Assembly (NCBI GenBank): GCA_003508835.1
Contig: PUFA01000203.1
Location: 1,332,501 to 1,396,500 of the forward strand
Direction of reading: 5' to 3'
Length of the DNA stretch: 64,000 nt
Source: Eonycteris spelaea
Lineage: Eukaryota > Chordata > Mammalia > Chiroptera > Pteropodidae
The notes under the pieces: model-generated
What the model was told of the DNA's origin: nothing
What the model saw: the letters and a program-made list of their open reading frames with translations, nothing else
The model's database searches: none
Position numbers and translations under genes: made by a program
In this document: piece after piece, positions 43,829 through 64,000 of the stretch
Layout: every line of letters begins with the position of its first letter
Position numbering within the stretch: position 1 is the stretch's first letter

Positions 43829-44948
43829 TCACCCAGGGGGCCCTGCATCCGAGTTGGCAAGCATGGCAGAAGGGCCTCTCTCCTGGGGGGCACCGTCCGC
43901 CCGGCCCCTACCCACCTCCTCCAGGGCGACCTGCTCCACCGAGCCGCGGCCCGGGGGCCACGGCCTCACCCGCAGGGCCCTGAAGGCGTCCGCCAGGGCC
44001 CGCCGGGGCCCCCGCCGCAGCAGGCAGTACAGCACCGGGTTCAGGCAGCTGCTGCTGTGCGCCAGGCAGGTGGTGACCGGGGACGCGTAGGTGTGCACGG
44101 CGTAGAAGGTGCTGCTCCAGGGCGCCAGGTCGAACTTCACCAGGACCTCCCAGAGCGTGACCACGTGGTTGGGGAACCAGCAGAGGAAGAAGGCGGCCAC
44201 CAGCACGCGGACCGAGCGGGCCACCCGCCTGCTGTCCGGCCGTGGCCGCCGCCGCCGCCGCAGGAAGGCCAGGAGCAGCAGGTAGCTGGTGCTGATGACG
44301 CCCAGGGGCACGACGAAGGCCAGCAGGACCCTCTGCAGCTGGTAGGCCCCCAGCCAGTGCCTGCTGGGGAAGCGCAGGAGGCACAGGCGCACGCCCCACA
44401 CCTCCCCCTCGGCTCCGAAGATGGCCGCGGGCAGCGTGGCCAGCGCGGCGGCCGCCCACACCGCCAGCGTTGCCATGCGGGCCCAGAAGAGCGAGAGGTG
44501 GGTGCCCGGCCCGGTGGCCGTGGCCACCATCCAGTACCGGGCGACACTCAGCGCCGTGACGAGGAAGATGCTGGCGTAGACGTTGAGGACGGTGGCCGTC
44601 AGGACCGCCTTGCAGAGGGCAGCTCCGAAGGGCCAGTGGAAGTCCAGCGCGGACTCGGCTGCCCAGAAGGGGAGCGTGAGCGCCAGCCCCAGGTCCGCCA
44701 GCGCCAGGTTGAACACGAACGTGTCGGCCGGCGGGCAGGGGGCCCGCCGAGCACAGCGCCCCAGCACCCACAGCACGGCCGCGTTCCCCAGCAGGCCGCC
44801 GGCCCCCACCAGCCCGTAGGCCAGGGCCACCGCCACCCTCAGGGCCAGGAACTCGACGGGCCCCGGCCTCGTCCACACTCAGCACGCCGCCCGCGGAGGC
44901 GTTGGCCCAGAACGCGGGCAGCGGGGCGGAGGCACTGGGCATGGGCAT
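43829..44948 (-). CDS. RXFP4: RXFP4 (relaxin family peptide receptor 4, INSL5 receptor), single coding exon with a frame break near the N terminus
   Basis: Class A GPCR, plasma membrane, Gi-coupled receptor for INSL5. From about 44870 down to 43829 a 349-codon frame covers all seven helices: TM1 ALAYGLVGAGGLLGNAAVLW with the GN motif, TM2 NLALADLGLALTLPFW (LALAD), TM3 end SVARYW in place of DRY, TM6 FFLCWFPNHVV (CWFP), TM7 SCLNPVLYCL (NPxxY), and the disulfide Cys in ALCKAV and RLCLLRF. The N terminus, including glycosylation site WANAS, begins at an ATG at 44946-44948 but is in another frame; the two frames meet in the G/C run at about 44857-44865 (one extra or two missing nt). Length otherwise matches the ~374-residue human protein. 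Intronless coding region is normal for this gene. Confidence 0.95.
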
Positions 44949-45284
44949 CGCAGGGCGTCAGAGGTCCGAGGTGCCGGGCAGCGGGGCAGCCAGGGCCGGA
45001 CTGGCGGGAGCCGCCTGCGGCTCTCAGTGGGAGGCTCCAGACCCAGTGCTTCTCTAGGGGCCTCTGGCCGCTGGGAGCCCCAGCCCACACCCACACCTCT
45101 GAGGGCGGGGTGTGGAGAGGACAGTTCTCGTTCCCTGTGGGTCTTCACCGGTGGTGGGTGGGGCAGGGTGAGGCAGGGCCCCCACACCAGGAGAAGAGAG
45201 TGTGCGTGTGTGTGCGTGTGCACGTGTGTGTGTGTCTGTGTGTGAAGGGCTCTATGTGGCAGAGGGAGAGGGAGCACACATCCT

Positions 45285-45470
45285 GCAGGCCCAGACCTGC
45301 TCACTTGCTGTGCGACTTTGGGTGAATAACTTTACTCCCCTGAGCCTCAGTTTCCTTGCTTAAAATCTTCAAATAAAATCTCTGCTTCGCTAGATTGGTG
45401 TGATGAAATTAGATAATACATGTGAAAAAGCGCTTTGAATGTTGCTATTTGCAGGAACGATTACTGTTTC
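45285..45470 (+). repeat. MIR-family SINE remnant
   Basis: In order: 'cttgctgtgcgactttgggt', 'ctgagcctcagtttccttgc', 'gatgaaattagataatacat' and 'gtgaaaaagcgctttgaatg', which is the typical MIR progression. Confidence 0.8.
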
Positions 45471-46606
45471 AAAGGGAAAGTTTGGGGTGTTTATGGCAGA
45501 AGGGAGCAGAGTACCAAGCACTTATCACCAAGCCCAGGGAACGGTGCCAACTCAAACACAGGTTGGAATTCGTTGCAGTGGCCTTGAGGCTAAGGGCAGG
45601 GAGGGAGGGGGAGAGAGGAAGTCGCAGCTTCCTGCCCCTCCCTACTAGGAACCAGCCGGGGGACCTGAGTGGACCCGGCCTGCCCTTCCCAGTATTAAGT
45701 AGCCTGGCGACTCCATCATTCCCCTGCCTTTTCAGCCTTTCCTGCTCTAGTCCACAGAGTCAGAGGTCAAGGGTATCCCTCGCTCTCTTCTCCAGTCCCC
45801 AAACCCCATTTCAGAGCTGTGGACCCCAAGATATGCCCTCCTCACACCTCATCCCTCTCCTCGTGATCTCAGCTCTAGCTGGGAAACAGACTCCACTGGG
45901 CCCTCCCTCTCGGGCCCACATCCCTGTCCTTTGCCGAGTTCTCCGTGATGGGGAGAAAGAGAAGGTGGCAGGCAGGAGAGTGAGGCTTTTTCAAGCATTC
46001 CGAAACATTCAGCACCTTCCTGTCCTCTGCCCACTAATTAAGATGTTGGGTGTTCCGCTCCCTCGGCGGGCTGGGGTAGGAGGTAAGCCCTTTGGGACAA
46101 TAAATTACAGTGGGTTTGCCGAACCCTATAGAAGACACAGAGAGGCAAAGAGATCCAGGCTGGGTGCGAGGATGTTTGGGTTTTTCGGCAAGGAATGGGT
46201 GTGAAGGGGGTGGTAGAAGGGATGTGCCCAGCACAGGTTTAGGTGAGTCCCGTGGGCTACCTCCTGGCCTTATGCACCAGCCACACTTACGCTTCTACCT
46301 GTTCAGGTCACCTTGCCAATCCTGCAGTGAAATGGCTGCTTAATGCATTAATTTGCTCTTGGCTTGGAGCAAAGAAGCTGGGTCAGAATTCCAGGGTTCT
46401 GTTATCCATTTGAAATACCCGGTCCTCCAATCATTTCTTTTTTTACCTTTATTCATTTCTAATCTAAATCCTTTCCCTCAGTCTGAGACTCCGGACGCCC
46501 ACTGTGGTACGGAGAGAGGTGATGCCACCTGCTGGCCAAGTCTGAGAACTTCACTCTGGGCCCTCTCTTTTTTCTAGTGCGTCTTCCTTTCTCCCCCCTT
46601 TCCTCT

Positions 46607-46663
46607 CTTCTTCCTTCCTTCCTTCCTTTCTTCCTTCCTTCCTTTTTCATTCATTCATTCATC
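46607..46663 (+). repeat. (TTCC)n / (CATT)n simple repeat
   Basis: An imperfect TTCC tract is followed directly by 'cattcattcattcatcc'. Confidence 0.85.
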
Positions 46664-46800
46664 CACTAATCACAGCATTTGTCCAACCTTTACTCCGTGC
46701 TAGGCACTGTGCTGGATTCTGGGGAGACAAAAATAATAAAATACAGTCCCTCGCTTCATAAAATACAAACTTTGTGAGAGGGCTGGATCGCGGCATGGGA
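46640..46800 (-). mobile_element. L2/MIR-type 3' end remnant, antisense
   Basis: 'cattcattcattcatcc' followed by 'tttactccgtgctaggcact' and 'gctggattctggggagacaa' is the usual reverse-orientation L2 3' end. Confidence 0.6.
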
Positions 46801-46939
46801 CTACCGCATCCGGCATTGGAACCTATAGGAGGAAGAGCAGGTTGAAAACCTTGTGGGCCCCAGGGGCAGGTGGTGATGCGTGGACCGTGCGAGGAAAGGC
46901 CCAGTGCCTCTGCCGCAGCCTCTGTGCCCCCCCCCGCCC

Positions 46940-47460
46940 AACCTCTAAGGAACCTGATTGGTTCCGGTAGCCACTCCTCCCCAGGTGACTTGGAGGAAGC
47001 TAGCCCAGTCCCCAGCTCTAAGAGTCAGTCCTGATTAGTTTAAGCCAATCACAACCATCCTCTTGACGGGAACTGGTTCAGGGCCAAAGGCTAAGCCAGT
47101 GAGCACGTGACATCATGCCGCCCCGTGTCCTCGGTCCACAGGGTGGTCTGATCCAACTGAAGTGGGGGGAGGATTTTTGTGCTCCGAGTGGCAGAGAGGA
47201 TTTCTTTCTCCTGTTGGACCTAAACGGAGAAGCATGTGCTTTAGTCGACCTTGGCGGTTACCTTATGACCATGAAGGAAGCCAGTCTAAGGACAAAGCCT
47301 TCCTGTGGGGCAGGGAGAGCAGAGGAGCGGAGCGCACACGTCTGGGCTTCCAGTTACGCGAGAGGATGCGCTGACTATGGGCGTGAGCCATCTGAGTTAA
47401 GAGTTCCTGTTTCCTGTAACAAGGAGCACACTGGTCCAAGCCAGAAGGGAGTATGAGGCC
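46940..47460. mobile_element. Possible ancient MER-type repeat, not assigned
   Basis: 'cctgattagtttaagccaat' and downstream text up to 'ctgtttcctgtaac' resembles a medium-reiteration element seen in many mammals. Impression only. Confidence 0.3.
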
Positions 47461-49439
47461 GGCGAACACTGTTTCTAGAAATGTCCACTAAATTTGAGTG
47501 TAAAGGAGAGATACATTGGTCAGGCATCATCTCTCTGAGTAGACTGGAAATCTTGTTCCAACAGGACTCAGGGAAGCCAGAGTTCAGGGACGGGCGAGAT
47601 TTCAGAGGCGTAAGTGGGCAGACGTCATCTGTAGAAGGTGGTTCCCTGGCGAGACTGTGGCTGACTGCTCGGCACCCGCAGGCTTTTACTGGAGAGGGGC
47701 CGACACGGATTGGCTGTTCACTTAGGCAAGCTATCGATTGACTCGACAGGTTAAACATAGGTCCTGATGGCGCTTGTTATCATGGCTACAGAATAGTAAA
47801 ATCATCGTCTTATAAAGTGTGTGGGCATTTTATTTTTTAATATTCAGGAAGAAGTATTCCACTTCCCATCCAGGAGCCATCTCTCCATCTGCGTTCTCAG
47901 ACCCTCCCCATCCCGGTCTTGCTCCAGCAGCCATTCCCCTCCTCCTGGGCCGTGACGGTGACAGTGATGGCACCTCTTTTATCGCGAGGAACAGGACCTC
48001 CCTGAGGTGCTTCTAGTGGTGAAACAGACACCTAAGGACGTGTGACGTTGGTTACGCGGGGTCCTGGAACACTCCTGCCCCTTCGGCCCACCGGCCAGCT
48101 GCCCCCGCCGCTGTAGGGGCGGGGACGCCGGCCTCGGGGAGCAGGGCCAAGACGCAGGTTTGGCCTCAGTAGAGCCGAATGGATCCACATGAGACAAGGG
48201 GAGGCGCTGGGGAAGCAAGCCCCTCCCTTTTTGCTTCCACCGGCTCCGTGTCCTGTCTCTTCCCTCGGCGCACCTGCTCCATCGTCCTGCTTCTCCGCAG
48301 ACTAGCCCCGCTGCCTGCTCTTCTGAGCAGACCCAACAGTTGCCTCGGCTCCGACACCGCAGCACGACCTCCCAGCACCGGTGGCCAACCACGGTTCTCG
48401 GGTTCTGAGTCTTCTCAGTCCTTAGTCAAGTATGTATCCTGGGTTTAGTCAGCTGTGGCCACCAAGGCATGAAATACGCAGGGCCGTCTTTTCCGGAGGC
48501 TGTGGGAGGGGCTGGCTCCGCGGAAGGGGCTTGGCTCACGGCCACAGCCAAGGAAACACAGCAGCAGACCCCTCTGCTTTCCTGCACACACCCCTGTCTC
48601 CGCATCCACGCATTTCTGAAGAGTCCTCCTCCACTAACATCCACTTTTTATAAACACACATAAATGCACCCACCCCCTCAACAAAGAGTCTCCGAAGGCA
48701 AGTGTAACTATTGCATTCAGGAGGAATGTAAGGGGCGCCTTTGGTCATTCCCTGACCTCTCGGGGATGTCTGCGCTTTTGCTGGTCCACTGCTGGCACCA
48801 GGACCATGCTTTGACATCAAGCACCTTTCAGAAAAGAGCACCCAGACATCCGAGGTAAGGTCACCGAAGGAAGACACGAGACGCCTGTGACACTTTCTCT
48901 AACTGAAAGGCAGAAAATAGAGTGGACCCTCTGGATCGGCGCCATACGTCGGTCAAGTCCCCTAAGTTATTTCGCATCCCTCGGCAGAGCACCCGGGTTT
49001 TGTGGAGCAAGTGCCCCATGGATGTTGCGGGGGTGGCAATGGTGAGTGACCATGTGTGCGACGGCGTCGGTGGGCCCTGGCACCAGGTTGCTGACTCACG
49101 TCCTTAAAAGCAGAGTGAGGCCCTTGGGCGGAAAGTTTGATGACGTCAATTTTTGCTCATTGGAAGTTTACCTTTCACCACTGATCTTCAGATCACCCCT
49201 GAAATGGTTGTTGATGAAAATTTCTCCCATGGATTGAGTTCCTAAAATGGTTCTCTTCTGCCATTATTCTTTGTACTTGAGTGTGAATATCACTGGAGAG
49301 GCTGAGACGCCTTGCCATGTTGATTTGAGTCAAACACCGGACCCAACCATTAGGCCTGGCATTTTTCTGGCAGTCAGTTCCCACAGAAATGTAGAGGGCT
49401 GTCTCTCTTTTTTAATGTTAAAGATGCCATGTTGTTGCT

Positions 49440-49960
49440 GTTCTTATTGTTTTACTGTTATTATAAACTTGAAAAAAAAACCTTAGTACTTTGACAATTT
49501 CAGACTTAGAGAAAGCTGCATGAACAATACAAAGCGTTTCTGTATCCTCTTTGCCCAGACTCCCCAAATGTTAACATTTTTTCACACTTGCTTTTTCCTT
49601 TCCTCTCTGTATATGTGTATGCACACATAGTATTTTTCTGAACAGTTTGAAAGTTGCAGACATGATGCTCCTTTTACCTCTAAATTATTCGGTGTGTGTC
49701 CTCTAAAAACAAGAATATTCTCTTACATAACCACAGCACAATGATCAAAATCAATGGATTAACAAGGCTACAATACTATTCTTTACACTAAAAACCTTAT
49801 TCGGATGTTGCCAGTTGCCTATAGAGTCTTTCATGCTAAAGAAATTTTGGATCATATGTTACATTCAGTTGTCACGTGTCTTTGGTCTCCTTTAAGGTGG
49901 AACAGTTCCTCAGTCTTTATCATAAAAGTTTATTTCAAAATGGAAGATTCAACATTATAG
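49440..49960. mobile_element. Old L1-type remnant
   Basis: 'ctttgcccagactccccaaa', 'atgttaacattttttcacac', 'cttacataaccacagcacaa' and 'ttcagttgtcacgtgtcttt' in this order are typical of old L1M-class sequence. Confidence 0.55.
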
Positions 49961-50119
49961 TATCTAGCATCAGAGCTGATTACAAAAATGTGTATGATTT
50001 TATTGAATCTACCAAGAAATGATTTGCTAAATCTTAACACCCAATCTTGACCAAAATGCTTAATAAAAGAAAAATAAAATTTCCCATTTACAAATATTTA
50101 TCAGAAGCAAACATTACAT

Positions 50120-50505
50120 TCCAGAGTGGCATTACATTTCTTCAAAGAATACAAATGGCCAGCAGACACAAGAAAAAGATTAGGCATTAAGGAAATGCAA
50201 ATCAAAATCACGAGATACCACTAAGAAGGGTACAATAAAAAAAAATTCTTTTTAACAGAAAATAGAAGTGTTGGAGAGGATGTGAATAGGAACCCTCACA
50301 GGTGGCCGGTGGGAATGTAAAATGGTGCCGCTGCTGGGTTCGGTAGTTGGCACCAGTTAACTCTAGAATTACTATGTAACCCAGCAATTCCACTCCAGGG
50401 TAAAACCGGAAAGGATTAAAAACAGGTGCTTCAAACTTGTTCAGGAATGTTCATTGCAGCACTTCGGAATACCCAGGAGGCGGGAACAACCCCAAGAATT
50501 GTTCA
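50120..50505 (+). mobile_element. L1 LINE 3' ORF2 fragment, sense
   Basis: Plus-strand text follows L1 ORF2 near its 3' end: 'ggaaatgcaaatcaaaatca', 'gtgttggagaggatgtgaat', 'gtgggaatgtaaaatggt', 'aacccagcaattccactcc', 'gaatgttcattgcagcact'. Truncated at about 50505, where CpG-rich single-copy sequence begins abruptly. Confidence 0.85.
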
Positions 50506-51349
50506 TCGACCACTGGACTCGGACCTCCACTGGAATTCCAGGCCCCGCTGCCCCGGCCCCGCACGCCAGCCAGCTGCGCTGCGAGCGCGCAGTCCCCAGG
50601 TCCAGGACCCGGGCCCGGGTGCTCGGAACGCGCGCCGGGCGCCGGCCACTCCTCCCGCCTCGCCCACACGGCGGGCTTCCGGCCCTGCGTCTGAGCCCCA
50701 GGCTGAGCACGTGTGTCCTGCGCCACCGCTCATCGCTGTGCGCATCCGCAGGCGCGCCCGCCCGCCGCACGGTGGCTGCCGGCGAGGCCGTGGCGTCCTC
50801 ATCTTCACGACTTCAGGTCTGCCCTCCTCTTCAAACGGTGCTTGGCGCCCAGGAGTGGACACAAAGCAAAACGAAGCAGGAATTCTCCAAACGCCCTCTG
50901 GGCCGAATCGTTTCCCTTCTCCTAAATAGGGGGCTGACCCGTGAAGTGGGCAAGGGTGGCGAGCAAGCTCGCTCCCCGCCACCGGCTGGGGTTCCGCGCG
51001 GACGCACCGAACCGGGCCGAAACCCGCTCCATCCCCTGCCTCCTGCGTCCGGGCGCGCGGGGGCCGACCCGCCCGCGACAAAGATGGGCGCCCGGCGCGC
51101 GGCGCCGCCGTCCTGCGCGGCCCGGCGGCCATCTTGCTCAGGGCAGCGCGCGCGCGAAGGTCACACCCTCCGCGGCTCAGACGACGCCGGGCGCCTCGGA
51201 AGCGGCGAGGGGCCAATCGGAATAGACGTTTTAACCGGAAGCGCTTCGCCTGACGACCGGAAGAGGCTGTGCGTAAGGACGTTGGGGGCGGAAGTGACGG
51301 GAAGCTGGTAGTGGGGTAGTTGGCGGGTGGTTGAGCAGAGCCGGTCGCC

Positions 51350-64000
<12,651 letters not shown>

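Larger units (their letters stand above)
44949..50504. other. Intergenic interval between RXFP4 and KHDC4, repeat-rich
   Basis: No gene recognised. Contains MIR, L2-like and L1 remnants and a few simple repeats (listed separately). 47480-49440 shows no structure I can name. Confidence 0.6.

Noticed and set aside
43784..45325. A 513-codon open frame on the plus strand opposite RXFP4
   Set aside because: It is the GC-rich shadow of the receptor coding strand: Gln/Arg/Pro/Gly-rich product, no domain, and it ends when the RXFP4 coding region ends upstream.

Overview
This is a vertebrate, almost certainly placental-mammal, nuclear DNA window. Genes are split into short exons with canonical GT-AG junctions, introns carry decayed L1, L2 and MIR copies, and CpG-rich promoters and AATAAA/ATTAAA signals are present. 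Four genes are recognisable by their protein sequences: SSR2 (plus strand, last two coding exons), ARHGEF2/GEF-H1 (plus strand, complete), RXFP4 (minus strand, a single coding exon) and KHDC4 (plus strand, 13 coding exons, last exon(s) beyond the window). This is the gene order of human chromosome 1q22, shown here in reverse. I see no Alu, rodent B1/B2, carnivore SINEC, pig PRE-1 or equine ERE copies, so the species is not resolved.

Layout: 1-1.8 kb, SSR2 3' end with its poly(A) signal. 1.8-20.5 kb, a GC-rich interval with no complete gene but with five exon-like segments (8.1-17.0 kb) that could be an alternative 5' end of ARHGEF2, interrupted by an AT-rich block of old antisense L1 (11.0-14.8 kb). 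19.8-21.2 kb, the CpG-rich ARHGEF2 promoter and first coding exon. 27.6-41.2 kb, ARHGEF2 exons 2-22 and 3' UTR. 41.2-43.6 kb, a tail-to-tail intergenic gap. 43.6-44.95 kb, RXFP4. 45-50.5 kb, intergenic DNA rich in old repeats. 50.5-51.6 kb, the CpG-rich KHDC4 promoter. 51.35 kb to the end, KHDC4.

The genes are not an operon and do not form one pathway. SSR2 is a subunit of the ER translocon-associated complex, ARHGEF2 is a microtubule-regulated RhoA exchange factor, RXFP4 is the INSL5 receptor, and KHDC4 is a KH-domain splicing factor.

A pattern of note: in all three genes that lie largely within the window, the reading frame is broken by 1-2 nt indels, mostly missing bases in G/C runs, while splice sites and flanking protein sequence are intact. 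This looks more like uncorrected consensus errors than gene decay, and it limits any claim based on the literal reading frames here.
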